Below are positions 43,830 to 52,742 of a stretch of 64,000 bases of DNA, piece by piece. The notes under the pieces were generated by a model. That model saw nothing but the letters and a program-made list of their open reading frames with translations. It was not told the origin of the DNA and searched no databases. Location of the stretch: the NCBI GenBank assembly GCA_021414305.1, contig JAIOOS010000015.1, positions 1 to 64,000 of the forward strand, written 5' to 3'. Positions within the stretch are counted from its first letter, which is position 1; every line of letters begins with the position of its first letter. The DNA is from Burkholderiales bacterium. Its GTDB lineage: Bacteria > Pseudomonadota > Gammaproteobacteria > Burkholderiales > Burkholderiaceae_C. The translations under genes and the position numbers were made by a program.

Positions 43830-44974
43830 GGCATTCGCTCGAAACCTGCCGCGAGGTCGGCGATCAGGTCGTCGGGATCCTCGAGGCCGATGTGGAAGCG
43901 CACCAGCGGGCCTGTCGACGCCGCGGGGAGGCTCCGCCGCACGTGGCTCGGCAGGACCAGGCTCTCGTAGCCGCCCCAGCTGACGCCGATGCCGAAGAGC
44001 TGCAGGCCGTCGACGAAAGCCTCGACGTGCGGCTCGCACGCGGGATCGAGCTCGACGCCGAACAGCCCCGTCGCGCCGGTGAAGTCGCGCTCCCAGAGCG
44101 CGCGGTCCGGGCCTTGCGTCAGCGGCGGGTAGAGCACCCGGGCGACCTGCGGCCGGCCTTGCAGCCAGCTCGCGACCTTCATCGCGCCCGCGTAATGCTG
44201 GCGCAGCCGCACCGCGAGCGTGCGCATGCCGCGCAGCGCCAGGTAGCAGTCGTCGGCGCTGACCGAGTTGCCCTGCAGCGCGGTCGAGCGCTGCAGCACC
44301 GGCAGCCACTTCTCGCTGCAGGTCGCGACGCCGAGCATGGCGTCCGAGTGTCCGACCAGGTACTTGGTCGCCGCCTGGATCGCGATGTCGGCGCCGTGCT
44401 GCAGCGGCTTGAAGAAGTACGAGGTCGCCCAGGTGTTGTCGATCACCACCGGAATGCCGCGCGCCGCAGCGGCCTTGCCGATCGCCGGCACGTCCTGCAT
44501 CTCGAACGTGTGCGAGCCCGGCGCCTCGCAGTAGACGACCTGCGTCTCCGGCCGCAGCAGGTCGGCGATGCCGGCGCCGGCGTGCGGCGGATAGAAGGTG
44601 ACCGCGACGCCCTGCGGCTGCAGCACCTTCTCGCACAGCTCGCGCACCGGCGCGTAGACCGAGTCGACCATCAGCAGGTGGGCGCCCGGCCTGAGCAGCG
44701 CGGCGAGCGTGCCGGCGATCGCCGCGAGGCCCGAGGGGAACAGCACCGCGCCGGCCGCGCCGTCGAGCTCGGCGCAGGCCGCGCCGAGCAGCTTCGAGAT
44801 CGAGGTTCCATAGCGGCCGTAGTACGGCACGCCATGCTTGTTCGACGCGGCGGCGTTGAACGAAGCCATGTCGGGATGCAGGATCGTCGACGCCCGGGTC
44901 ACGGGCGCGTTCACCAGCCCTTCGAAGCGTTCCGGGTCCCGACCCACGTGGACGAGCAGGGTGTCGAGCTTCAT
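43826..44974 (-). CDS. Cystathionine beta-lyase-like PLP enzyme (Cys/Met metabolism family)
   Basis: About 382 aa, fold-type I PLP enzyme. The PLP Lys lies in QAATKYLVGHSDAM, the phosphate-binding LFPSGLAAI and PYYGRYGTSISKLLGAACAELDGA near the N-terminus, and DNTWATSYFFKPLQHGAD carries the pyridine Asp. Pattern nearest to MetC-like beta-lyases, which split C-S bonds to thiol, pyruvate and ammonia. ATG 44974 is chosen over one at 44989, which would overlap the ALDH stop. Last gene of the operon with thiol dioxygenase and CoA-transferase, which fits release and oxidation of a thiol. Confidence 0.9.
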   Translation of the reverse strand: MKLDTLLVHVGRDPERFEGLVNAPVTRASTILHPDMASFNAAASNKHGVPYYGRYGTSISKLLGAACAELDGAAGAVLFPSGLAAIAGTLAALLRPGAHLLMVDSVYAPVRELCEKVLQPQGVAVTFYPPHAGAGIADLLRPETQVVYCEAPGSHTFEMQDVPAIGKAAAARGIPVVIDNTWATSYFFKPLQHGADIAIQAATKYLVGHSDAMLGVATCSEKWLPVLQRSTALQGNSVSADDCYLALRGMRTLAVRLRQHYAGAMKVASWLQGRPQVARVLYPPLTQGPDRALWERDFTGATGLFGVELDPACEPHVEAFVDGLQLFGIGVSWGGYESLVLPSHVRRSLPAASTGPLVRFHIGLEDPDDLIADLAAGFERMP

Positions 44975-44981
44975 GCGGCCC

Positions 44982-46508
44982 TCAGGCAACGTCGAACTTC
45001 ACGCCCTGGGCCAGGGGCAGCTCGCGACCGTAGTTGATCGTGTTGGTGGCGCGGCGCATGTACGCCTTCCAGCTGTCCGAGCCCGATTCGCGCCCGCCGC
45101 CGGTCTCCTTCTCGCCGCCGAAGGCGCCGCCGATCTCCGCGCCCGAAGGGCCGATGTTGACGTTGGCGATGCCGCAGTCGGAGCCGAGTGTCGAGGTGAA
45201 CAGCTCCGCCTCGCGCAGGTCGGTGGTGAAGATCGACGACGAGAGGCCCTGCGGCACGTCGTTGTGCAGGCGGATCGCCTCCTCGAGCCGGGCGTAGGTC
45301 ATCACGTAGAGGATGGGCGCGAAGGTCTCGCGCTTGACGACGTCGGCCTGCGAGCCGATCTCGACCAGCGCCGGCCGCGCGTAGTACCCCTCGGCAGCGA
45401 CGCCCTCGGTGACCCGCTCGCCGCCGGTGACCTTGGCGCCGGCGCCTGCCGCCTCGCCGAGCGCCCGCTGCATCGCCTCGAACGCGCCCTTGTCGCGCAG
45501 CGGTCCGATCAGCGTGCGCGACTCGCGCGGGTCTCCGACCTGCACTTCCTTGTAGACGTTGCGCAGCCGCGGCAGCAGCTTCTCGGCGACGCTCTCGTGC
45601 ACGAAGAGACGGCGGAGCGTGGTGCAGCGCTGCCCCGCGGTGCCCATCGCCGCGAACGCGACCGCGCGCAGCGTCAGGTCGAGGTCGGCCGACGGGCAGA
45701 CGATCGCAGCGTTGTTGCCGCCGAGCTCCAGGATCGAGCGGCCGAAGCGCTCAGCGACCCGCGGGCCGACCTGGCGGCCCATCGCCGTCGAGCCGGTCGC
45801 CGAGACGACCGGAACCCGGTGGTCCTGGACGATCGCCTCGCCCGCGGCGCGGCCGCCGATCAGCACGACCGAGAGGTCCTTCGGCGCCGCGCCGAACTTC
45901 GCCGCGGCGCGCTCGAACAGGCTCTGCGTCGCGAGCGCGGTCAGCGGCGCCTTCTCGGAGGGCTTCCAGACGACGGAGTCGCCGCAGACGATCGCCAGCG
46001 CCGAGTTCCACGCCCAGACCGCGACCGGGAAGTTGAACGCCGAGATCACGCCGACCACGCCGGCCGGATGCCAGCTCTCGACCATGCGGTGGTTGGCGCG
46101 CTCGGTGGCGATCGTGAGGCCATACAGCTGGCGCGACAGGCCGACCGCGAACTCGCAGATGTCGATCATCTCCTGCACTTCGCCCTCGCCTTCGGAGAGG
46201 ATCTTGCCGGCCTCGATCGCGACGAGGCGGCCGAGGTCGGCCTTGGCCGCGCGCAGTTCGTCGCCGAACAGGCGGATCAGCTCGCCGCGGCGCGGCGCGG
46301 GCACCTTGCGCCATTCGAGGAAGGCGGCGTGGGCGTCGCCGATGCGCGCGGTGGCGTCGGCGGCCGAGATCTCGTCGAGCCGGGCGAGCGTCTCCCCGGT
46401 GATCGGCGTCGTCGCGGCGAGCGAGCCGCCCTCGAGGCGGCTCGCGCTCACGCCGAGGCGCGACAGCAGGGCGAGGGTTTCGTCTTTCAGGGATGGGGAG
46501 GTGGCCAT
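44982..46508 (-). CDS. Aldehyde dehydrogenase (ALDH7/AmaB-like)
   Basis: 508 aa. Landmarks are the NAD-site FNFPVAVWAWNSALAIVCGDSVVWKPSEK, the general-base Glu in ILELGGNNAAIV, the nucleophile Cys in GTAGQRCTTLRR and the C-terminal NVNIGPSGAEIGGAFGGEKETGGGRESGSD. This last block marks the ALDH7 group (alpha-aminoadipic semialdehyde / piperideine-6-carboxylate dehydrogenase). The real substrate in this operon could be another semialdehyde. Its start overlaps the crotonase gene by 22 bp. Confidence 0.92.
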   Translation of the reverse strand: MATSPSLKDETLALLSRLGVSASRLEGGSLAATTPITGETLARLDEISAADATARIGDAHAAFLEWRKVPAPRRGELIRLFGDELRAAKADLGRLVAIEAGKILSEGEGEVQEMIDICEFAVGLSRQLYGLTIATERANHRMVESWHPAGVVGVISAFNFPVAVWAWNSALAIVCGDSVVWKPSEKAPLTALATQSLFERAAAKFGAAPKDLSVVLIGGRAAGEAIVQDHRVPVVSATGSTAMGRQVGPRVAERFGRSILELGGNNAAIVCPSADLDLTLRAVAFAAMGTAGQRCTTLRRLFVHESVAEKLLPRLRNVYKEVQVGDPRESRTLIGPLRDKGAFEAMQRALGEAAGAGAKVTGGERVTEGVAAEGYYARPALVEIGSQADVVKRETFAPILYVMTYARLEEAIRLHNDVPQGLSSSIFTTDLREAELFTSTLGSDCGIANVNIGPSGAEIGGAFGGEKETGGGRESGSDSWKAYMRRATNTINYGRELPLAQGVKFDVA

Positions 46509-47281
46509 GGAGATTCAGGAGGCTGAGGAGGAGGAAAACGTTGTTTGCCGCGCTCGATATAGGCGGCGATCCGGCCCTTGAGTCCGGGAACAGCCGCGGA
46601 GTGGACGAGCAGCGCGAGGTCGGCGTGATCAAGAACCGGATCGGCGGCCGCCAGCGCCGATTCGAGAAAGGGATTGCCGGCGACGGCGGTCGACCCCGCC
46701 GCCAGACAGCGCGCGATGTCGTCGGCGCCCGACGGATCGGCGAGCGCGCCGGTCGCGAGCCCCGCTGCGAGCGCCTCGTCGAAGCCGATCGCCGCGCCGG
46801 ACTCGACCCAGCGCCGGGCGCGCTCGGCGCCGACCCGCTGCACGAGGCGGCGGGTGCCGAGCACGAGGCCGAAGCCCGAGGCACCGGGGAAGGCGAATTG
46901 CGAACCCGGGGCGGCCAGGCGATGCGTGCAGGCGGCGAACAGGTCGGCGCCGGCGCCGACGGTGCGGCCGTGCGCGATCGCAAGCGTCGGGAACGGGGCG
47001 CGATGCACCTTCTGCAGCATCAGCTCGATGCGGCAGAAGCGAGCGAGCAGCGTTTCGTCGCTCTCCTCGTCGAGACGCGCGAGGTCGAAGCCGGTGCAGA
47101 AATGTCGGCCCTCGCCGCGCAGCACCACCAGGCGAGGCCGGCGGACCGCGCCCTCGTCGACCAGCGCTTCGAGCGCGGCGACGAGGTCGGCCGAGAGCGA
47201 GTTGCCCGCTTCCGGACGGTTCAGCGTGACGCGGCAGACGCCGTCGTCGCCCCAGCCGACCGCCAGCGGCGTCGTCGTCAT
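46487..47281 (-). CDS. Crotonase-fold protein with both catalytic Glu replaced
   Basis: 264 aa. Fold blocks LNRPEAGNSLSADLV, FCTGFDLARL and GRTVGAGADLFAACTHRLAA are clear. The first catalytic Glu position reads GAGAD (Asp at or next to it) and the second reads FPGASGFGLVLG with no acidic residue. It is therefore unlikely to be a hydratase; decarboxylase, hydrolase, isomerase or desulfinase-like chemistry on a CoA ester is open. C-terminal tail is Pro-rich. ATGA overlap with the thiol dioxygenase gene and 22-bp overlap with ALDH. Partner of the CoA-transferase by position. Confidence 0.85.
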   Translation of the reverse strand: MTTTPLAVGWGDDGVCRVTLNRPEAGNSLSADLVAALEALVDEGAVRRPRLVVLRGEGRHFCTGFDLARLDEESDETLLARFCRIELMLQKVHRAPFPTLAIAHGRTVGAGADLFAACTHRLAAPGSQFAFPGASGFGLVLGTRRLVQRVGAERARRWVESGAAIGFDEALAAGLATGALADPSGADDIARCLAAGSTAVAGNPFLESALAAADPVLDHADLALLVHSAAVPGLKGRIAAYIERGKQRFPPPQPPESPWPPPHP

Positions 47282-47835
47282 GCCGCGGCGTTCGAGTAGC
47301 TCGAGACGAAGTCCTTGCGCGCGCCCGACGTCGCGTCGAAGACGTGGCGCGCCTGCTTGCCGATGTTCGTGCCGTAGGCGTGGATGCTGATCGAGACCCG
47401 GTCGTCGTAGGCGTTGCGAACCTTGTGGATGTCGCCGACGGTCGGCGACACGACCGCGACGTCGCCCGGCCGCAGGGTGAGCTCCTCGCCCTGCTTCATT
47501 CCCGACTCCGTCGCGTCGAATGCGGTGGTGACCTCGGCGCCGCGCAGCATGCCGATCACGCCCCAGGTGCAGTGATCATGGATCGGGGTCTGCTGCCCCG
47601 GGCCCCAGACGAAGCTGACGACGCAAAAGCGGTCGTCGGGATCGGCGTGGAGCAGGTACTGCCGGTAGAACTGCGGGTCCGGCCGGGTGAACGGCTCGGC
47701 TAGCCAGTCGTCCGAAGCCACGAGCGACTGCATCGCCTCCTTCACCTCGCCGAGCACGGCACCCTCGTCGCCTGCGCCTCGCGCGACGATTCCCTCGAGA
47801 CGCTGGACGAAATCGGCCAAGGGGTCGCTGCGCAT
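47278..47835 (-). CDS. Gln-type thiol dioxygenase (3-mercaptopropionate dioxygenase-like, CDO family)
   Basis: 185 aa cupin of the cysteine dioxygenase type I family. Iron ligands are H86 and H88 (PIHDHCTWGVIGMLRG) and H137 (GDIHKVRN); the second-sphere S-x-H-x-Y occurs as SIHAYG. The substrate-binding position reads Y57-R58-Q59: true cysteine dioxygenases have Arg in the place of Gln59, while Gln-type members are 3-mercaptopropionate dioxygenases. It would oxidise a thiol to the sulfinate with O2. The next gene upstream is a class III CoA-transferase, matching the 3-mercaptopropionate route of Burkholderiales, where 3-sulfinopropionate is turned into its CoA ester. Start ATG 47835. Confidence 0.88.
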   Translation of the reverse strand: MRSDPLADFVQRLEGIVARGAGDEGAVLGEVKEAMQSLVASDDWLAEPFTRPDPQFYRQYLLHADPDDRFCVVSFVWGPGQQTPIHDHCTWGVIGMLRGAEVTTAFDATESGMKQGEELTLRPGDVAVVSPTVGDIHKVRNAYDDRVSISIHAYGTNIGKQARHVFDATSGARKDFVSSYSNAAA

Positions 47836-47851
47836 GGGAAGCCTCCGAAGG

Positions 47852-49033
47852 TCAGGGCTGCAGGATCGGGTCCGCCTCGCGAACCGTCTGCCGCATCGCA
47901 TCGTGGGAGTGCTCGCCGAGCGCCGGCGGGCGCTGCGAGATCGGAAGGTTCTTGCCGTTGATGCGGATCGGCGAGCCGAAGGTCCGGGTTCTCGCGCCCG
48001 ACGGAAGCTCGATCTCCTGCACCCAACCCATCGCCTCGACCTGCGGATCGGCGAGCGCTTCGGCGTAGCTGTTGATCCGGGAGTGGGGCACCCCGGCGGC
48101 ACGGAAGGTCTCGATCCAGTGCGCGACGTCGCGCTCGACGAAGCGCTGCTCGAGGATCTCCTTCAGGGCGACCTGGTTCCTTGCGCGCAGCGTCGGCGTC
48201 AGGAAGCGCGGGTCGTCGGCGAGCGACTCGTTGCCGATGGCGTGAACCACCGCTCGCCAGAGGCCGTCGTTGCCGGCGGCGATCGCGAAGTAGCCGTCCG
48301 CGGCACGGAACGCCTGGTACGGCGCGTTGCGCGGGTGCGCCGAGCCCATCTTGCGCGGGCTCACCCCTGTGCCGAAGTACTCGCTCGTCTGCAGCGCGCT
48401 GATCGCGAGGGTGCAGCCGAACATCGGGATGTCGAGGAACGCGCCGGTGCCGGTGCTGCGCGCCTGGAGCAGCGCGCTCGAGATCGCGAAGGCGCCGTAG
48501 AGCCCCGAGGCGAAGTCCGATAGCGGCACTCCGCACTTGACAGGGGCGTCGTCGGATTCGCCGGTGACGCTCATCACGCCCGCCGCGGCCTGGATGGTCA
48601 GGTCGAAGCCGCCTTCCCCGGCGCGGGGGCCCGTCTGGCCGAAGGCCGAGATCGAGCAGTAGACAAGCTTCGGGTTGAGCGAAGACAGCCGCTCGTAGCC
48701 GAGGCCGAGCCGGTCCATCACGCCCGGCCGGTTGTTCTCGATCACGACTTCAGCCTCGACGCACAGGGACCGCGCGAGCTCGGCGTGCTCCGCCAGCTTG
48801 AGGTCGAGGACAGCCGAGCGCTTGTTGCGGTTGATCGAGGCGAAGTTCTCGCTGAAGCCGTCGTTGATCGGCGGCCAGGAGCGCAGGGCGTCGCCCGCGG
48901 GCGGCTCGATCTTCAGCACGTCGGCGCCCATGTCGGCGAGCAGCATGCCGCAGAAGGGACCCGCGGCGACCGAGCAGAACTCGATCACCCGCACGCCGGC
49001 GAGAGGGAGGGCGGTCGTCGCGGGGTGGCTCAT
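47852..49033 (-). CDS. Class III (CaiB/BaiF) CoA-transferase
   Basis: 393 aa, full length. N-terminal LPLAGVRVIEFCSVAAGPFCGMLLADMGADVLKIEPP, the central FGQTGPRAGEGGFDLTIQAAAGVMSVTG with the catalytic Asp, and PYQAFRAADGYFAIAAGND are diagnostic. It transfers CoA between carboxylates. In the Act enzymes of Variovorax and Advenella, members of this class make 3-sulfinopropionyl-CoA, so the thiol dioxygenase product next door is a plausible acceptor. First gene of the minus operon; operator 20 bp upstream of the ATG. Confidence 0.93.
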   Translation of the reverse strand: MSHPATTALPLAGVRVIEFCSVAAGPFCGMLLADMGADVLKIEPPAGDALRSWPPINDGFSENFASINRNKRSAVLDLKLAEHAELARSLCVEAEVVIENNRPGVMDRLGLGYERLSSLNPKLVYCSISAFGQTGPRAGEGGFDLTIQAAAGVMSVTGESDDAPVKCGVPLSDFASGLYGAFAISSALLQARSTGTGAFLDIPMFGCTLAISALQTSEYFGTGVSPRKMGSAHPRNAPYQAFRAADGYFAIAAGNDGLWRAVVHAIGNESLADDPRFLTPTLRARNQVALKEILEQRFVERDVAHWIETFRAAGVPHSRINSYAEALADPQVEAMGWVQEIELPSGARTRTFGSPIRINGKNLPISQRPPALGEHSHDAMRQTVREADPILQP

Positions 49034-49053
49034 CGTCGGGTTCCAGTTGGATG

Positions 49054-49079
49054 TTCTAGTATGCGGAACATACGGTCCA
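49054..49079 (-). promoter_or_regulatory. Three-half-site operator upstream of CoA-transferase operon
   Basis: In gene direction TGGA (49079-49076), N7, TTCC (49068-49065), N7, AGAA (49057-49054). TGTTC-N9-GAACA at 49052-49070 forms a perfect 5-bp-armed palindrome inside it. Ends 20 bp before the ATG at 49033. Nearly the same 28 bases occur upstream of the LVIVD operon (32694-32719). Confidence 0.65.
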
Positions 49080-49214
49080 TATTATGAAGTCTAGAAGAGC
49101 CCCGCCGCCATGTCAACGCCTCCGCTGGCCCTGATCTTGCAGCATCGCAGCGGCGGCGAATCACCCTATCCGTACTCGCCCGTTTGACATCCCGCAAACT
49201 CGAATGCCAGACTT

Positions 49215-49240
49215 CGGAACCCCCATTCCATTTGAGGGAA
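49215..49240 (+). promoter_or_regulatory. Three-half-site operator upstream of the second peptide importer
   Basis: CGGA (49215-49218), N7, TTCC (49226-49229), N7, GGAA (49237-49240), in gene direction, ending 35 bp before the ATG at 49276. Same spacing and orientation as the three minus-strand copies. Together with the site at 49054-49079 it gives each side of this 242-bp divergent promoter its own copy. Apart from these and a CTGGAG ribosome site at 49263-49268 I see nothing else in the gap. Confidence 0.6.
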
Positions 49241-49275
49241 CGCTCCCCACCCCGCCACCGTCCTGGAGTTCCACG

Positions 49276-50892
49276 ATGACCCTCTATTCGAACGTCGTCG
49301 CCCGCGGCCTTGCCGGCCGGGCGCGTGCCTGCCTCGGCCTCGTGGCCATTGCCGCCGGCCTGGCGATCGCGTCGCCGGCGCTCGCGCAAGGCGGCACGGG
49401 CACGATCAAGGTCGTGCTGCAGACGCAGCTGAAGATCCTCGATCCGGTGCTGACGCCCGCCTACAGCACCCGCAACCACGGCTACCTGATCTACGACACC
49501 CTGTTCGCGATGGACGACAAGTCGCAGCCGCAGCCGCAGATGGTGGACACCTGGACGGTGTCGCCCGACAAGCTGACCTACACCTTCAAGCTGCGCGCCG
49601 GCCAGAAGTTCCACGACGGCACGCCGGTGACCTCCGAGGACGTGATCGCTTCGCTGCGCCGCTGGAGCGAGCGCGACCAGATGGGCGCTCGCCTGATGGC
49701 TTCGACCGAGACCCTGACCGCGACCGACGCCTCGACCTTCGTCTTCAAGCTGAAGCGCCCCTACGGCCTGACGATCGAGACGCTCGGCAAGCAGGGCTCG
49801 CCGGTGCCCTTCATCATGCCCAAGCGCATCGCCTCCGTTCCGGCGTCGCAGGCGATCACCGAGGCGATCGGCTCCGGCCCCTACAAGTTCGTGGCCGCCG
49901 ACTTCCAGCCCGGCGTCAAGTCCACCTATCTGAAGAACACCGACTACGTGCCGCGCAAGGAGACGGCGAGCGCCTTCGCCGGCGGAAAGATGGCGATGGC
50001 CGACCGGATCGAGGTGGTCTCGATCCCCGACGTGCAGACTGCGGTGCAGGCCCTGCGCACCGGCGAGGTCGACTTCGTAGAGGACGTGCAGCCCGACCTG
50101 ATGTCGCAGCTCGAAGGCGTCAAGGGCATCACCATCAAGTCGTTCGGCAAGCACACCGACATGTTCACCCTCAAGATGAACTGGCTGCAGCCGCCGTTCA
50201 ACGACGTCAAGGTGCGCCGCGCGGCGCTCGCCGCCCTGCACCAGGTCGACTACCTGCAGGCGCAGTTCGGCGACCCGAAGGTCTACCAGCTCTGCGGCGC
50301 GGTGCTGTCCTGCGCCTCGCCGTACGCGATCGAGGATTTCGCGCCGCACATCAAGGCGCCCAACCTCGACAAGGCCAGGGCGCTGCTCAAGGAGAGCGGC
50401 TACAAGGGCGAGAAGGTCGTCATCCTCCACCCGACCGACATCCAGGTGCTGGGGGCCATGGCCTCGGTCACCAGCCAGGCGCTGCGCAGCATCGGCATGA
50501 ACGTCGAGGTGCAGTCGATGGACTACAGCACCATGCAGGCGCGGCGGACCAAGAAGGACCCGGTCGACAAGGGCGGCTGGAGCCTCATCCATTCGCAGTG
50601 GAGCTCGCTCGACCTGCTGAGCCCGGTGACCAACCCCAACCTCGACGCCCGCGGCGAGATCGGCTACGTCGGCTGGTCGAAGAGCGAGGAGATGGAGCGG
50701 CTGCGCGACCAGTTCGCGCTCGAGTCGGACCGGGCCAAGAAGGTGGCGATCGTCAAGGAGATCCAGAAGCTCAACTACGACCAGGTTTTCTTCGTGCCCC
50801 TCGGCAACTTCTCCAAGTTCAAGGGCTACAACGCCAAGATGGCGAACATGGTCGAGGCGCCGCTGCCGCTGTTCTGGCAAGCGAAGCGCTGA
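49276..50892 (+). CDS. Dpp/Opp-type ABC substrate-binding protein (SBP_bac_5), second system
   Basis: 538 aa. Signal peptide from the ATG at 49276, with a hydrophobic core LGLVAIAAGLAIASPALAQ and cleavage after ALA. Mature landmarks are TYTFKLRAGQKFHDGTPVTSEDV, GSGPYKFV and VRRAALAALHQVDY. An earlier in-frame ATG at 49204 would lie upstream of the operator and is rejected. Ligand unknown; shared control with the thiol dioxygenase operon suggests an organosulfur compound. Confidence 0.92.
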   Translation: MTLYSNVVARGLAGRARACLGLVAIAAGLAIASPALAQGGTGTIKVVLQTQLKILDPVLTPAYSTRNHGYLIYDTLFAMDDKSQPQPQMVDTWTVSPDKLTYTFKLRAGQKFHDGTPVTSEDVIASLRRWSERDQMGARLMASTETLTATDASTFVFKLKRPYGLTIETLGKQGSPVPFIMPKRIASVPASQAITEAIGSGPYKFVAADFQPGVKSTYLKNTDYVPRKETASAFAGGKMAMADRIEVVSIPDVQTAVQALRTGEVDFVEDVQPDLMSQLEGVKGITIKSFGKHTDMFTLKMNWLQPPFNDVKVRRAALAALHQVDYLQAQFGDPKVYQLCGAVLSCASPYAIEDFAPHIKAPNLDKARALLKESGYKGEKVVILHPTDIQVLGAMASVTSQALRSIGMNVEVQSMDYSTMQARRTKKDPVDKGGWSLIHSQWSSLDLLSPVTNPNLDARGEIGYVGWSKSEEMERLRDQFALESDRAKKVAIVKEIQKLNYDQVFFVPLGNFSKFKGYNAKMANMVEAPLPLFWQAKR

Positions 50893-50924
50893 CCCGGCGC
50901 CGCTGACGACGGACGATCCGGCCG

Positions 50925-51869
50925 ATGCTCCGCCTCGTCCTGCAGCGGCTGGTCGCGACGCTGCCGATCATGATCGTGGTCGCGACCGTGGTGTTCCTGC
51001 TGCTGCGCTTCGCGCCGGGCGACCCGGCACACGTGATCGCCGGCGACCTCGCCACCGCCGACCAGGTCGAGGCGATCCGCAAGGACATGGGCCTCGACAA
51101 GCCGATCACCACCCAGTACGTGCGCTGGATGAGCGCGGTGCTGACCGGCGACCTCGGCCACTCCGTGATTTCGAAGAAGCCGGTGACGGAGCTGATCGCG
51201 GCGCGGCTGCCGCCGACGCTATCCCTTGCGGTCTCGGCGATCGTCGTCACCATCCTGGTCGCCGTTCCCCTGGGCGTGCTGGCGTCGTGGCGCCACGGCA
51301 CCTGGGTCGACCGCGGCATCCGCGGCGGCTCGGTGCTCGGCTTCTCGGTGCCGTCGTTCGTCATCGGGTACCTGCTGATCTACGCCTTCGCGGTCAAGCT
51401 CAACTGGCTGCCGGTACAGGGCTACGCGTCACTCGAGGAGCGCGGCCTCGCCGAGTACCTGCGCCACCTGGTGCTGCCGACGCTGGCGCTGGCCTCGGTG
51501 TACATCGCCCTGATCTCTCGCATCACCCGCGCCAGCATGCTGGACGTCCTCGGCGAGGACTTCGTGCGCACCGCGCGAGCCAAGGGCGCGCCCGAGAAGG
51601 TGGTGCTGTTCCGCCATGCGCTGCGCAACGCCGCGGTGCCTATCGTCACCATCGTCGGCGTCGGCATCACCGCGCTGATCAGCGGCGTGGTCGTGACCGA
51701 GACGGTGTTCAACATCGCCGGCGTCGGCCGGATGATCGTCGACGCGGTGCTCGCCCGAGACTACCCTGTGGTGCAAGGGACGATCCTGTTCTTCTCGTTC
51801 AGCTACATCTTCATCAACCTGCTGGTCGACATCGCCTACGTGCTGCTCGATCCGCGGATCCGCTATTGA
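50925..51869 (+). CDS. Dpp/Opp-type ABC permease (DppB-like), second system
   Basis: 314 aa, about six membrane segments; starts MLRLVLQRLVATLPIMIVVATVVFLLLRFAPGDPAHVI, EAA loop FVRTARAKGAPEKVVLFRHALRNAAVPIVTI, ends LLDPRIRY. 32 bp after the binding-protein gene. Confidence 0.94.
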   Translation: MLRLVLQRLVATLPIMIVVATVVFLLLRFAPGDPAHVIAGDLATADQVEAIRKDMGLDKPITTQYVRWMSAVLTGDLGHSVISKKPVTELIAARLPPTLSLAVSAIVVTILVAVPLGVLASWRHGTWVDRGIRGGSVLGFSVPSFVIGYLLIYAFAVKLNWLPVQGYASLEERGLAEYLRHLVLPTLALASVYIALISRITRASMLDVLGEDFVRTARAKGAPEKVVLFRHALRNAAVPIVTIVGVGITALISGVVVTETVFNIAGVGRMIVDAVLARDYPVVQGTILFFSFSYIFINLLVDIAYVLLDPRIRY

Positions 51870-51877
51870 GAAGCCCC

Positions 51878-52738
51878 GTGGCAGCGATCGTCCGCCCGCT
51901 TCTCGCCGCCGCCCGTGCCGTCGGGCGCGACCGCACGATGCTGCTCGCGTTCGGCCTGCTCGGCCTCTTGATCCTCGTCTCGATCGGCGCGCCGCTGATC
52001 GTCCAGCACGACCCCGCGATCCTCACCCCGCGCCTGCGCCTGCGCCCGGCGTTCGACGACTACTGGATCGGCACCGATTCGCTCGGCCGCGACCTGCTCT
52101 CGCGGGTGCTGTACGGCGGGCGGCTCTCGATCATCCTCGCGGTGCTGGTGAGCATGGTGGCGGTGGCCTGCGGCCTCCTTGTCGGCCTCGTGGCCGGCTA
52201 CTTCCGTCGCCTCGATCCGATCGTCATGCGCATCATGGACGGCATCATGGCGATCCCCGGGCTGCTGCTCGCGGTGACGCTGGTGGCGCTCGCGGGCGCG
52301 AACATCGCCTCGATGGTGGTGGCAATCTCGATTCCGGAGATTCCGCGGATCGCGCGCCTAGTGCGCGGCGTCGTCCTCTCGGTGCGCGAGGCGCCGTTCG
52401 TCGAGGTCTCGATCGGCATGGGCACGCCGACCTGGAAGGTGATCCTGCGGCACATCCTGCCGAGCACGCTCAACCCGCTGGTGGTGCAGGCCACCTTCGT
52501 CTGCGGCGCGGCCATCCTGACCGAGGCGGCGCTCGGCTTCCTCGGCCTGGGCTTCCCGCCCGAGATTCCAAGCCTCGGCAGCATCATCGCCGAGGGCCGG
52601 CCGTTCTTCCAGCGAGCGCCCTGGGTCGTGCTCTATCCGGGGATCTTCCTGGCATTGCTGATCCTCTCGGTCAACCTGTTCGGCGACGCCCTGCGCGACC
52701 GGCTCGATCCGCGCATGGCCCGGCAGATCCGGAACTGA
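51878..52738 (+). CDS. Dpp/Opp-type ABC permease (DppC-like), second system
   Basis: About 286 aa from the GTG at 51878, which has GAGAAG just upstream; a TTG at 51866 overlapping the previous stop is an alternative. DppC landmarks are YWIGTDSLGRDLLSRVLYGGRLS, the EAA loop FVEVSIGMGTPTWKVILRHILPSTLNPLVV and LRDRLDPRM. Confidence 0.92.
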   Translation: MAAIVRPLLAAARAVGRDRTMLLAFGLLGLLILVSIGAPLIVQHDPAILTPRLRLRPAFDDYWIGTDSLGRDLLSRVLYGGRLSIILAVLVSMVAVACGLLVGLVAGYFRRLDPIVMRIMDGIMAIPGLLLAVTLVALAGANIASMVVAISIPEIPRIARLVRGVVLSVREAPFVEVSIGMGTPTWKVILRHILPSTLNPLVVQATFVCGAAILTEAALGFLGLGFPPEIPSLGSIIAEGRPFFQRAPWVVLYPGIFLALLILSVNLFGDALRDRLDPRMARQIRN

Positions 52739-52742
52739 AGCG

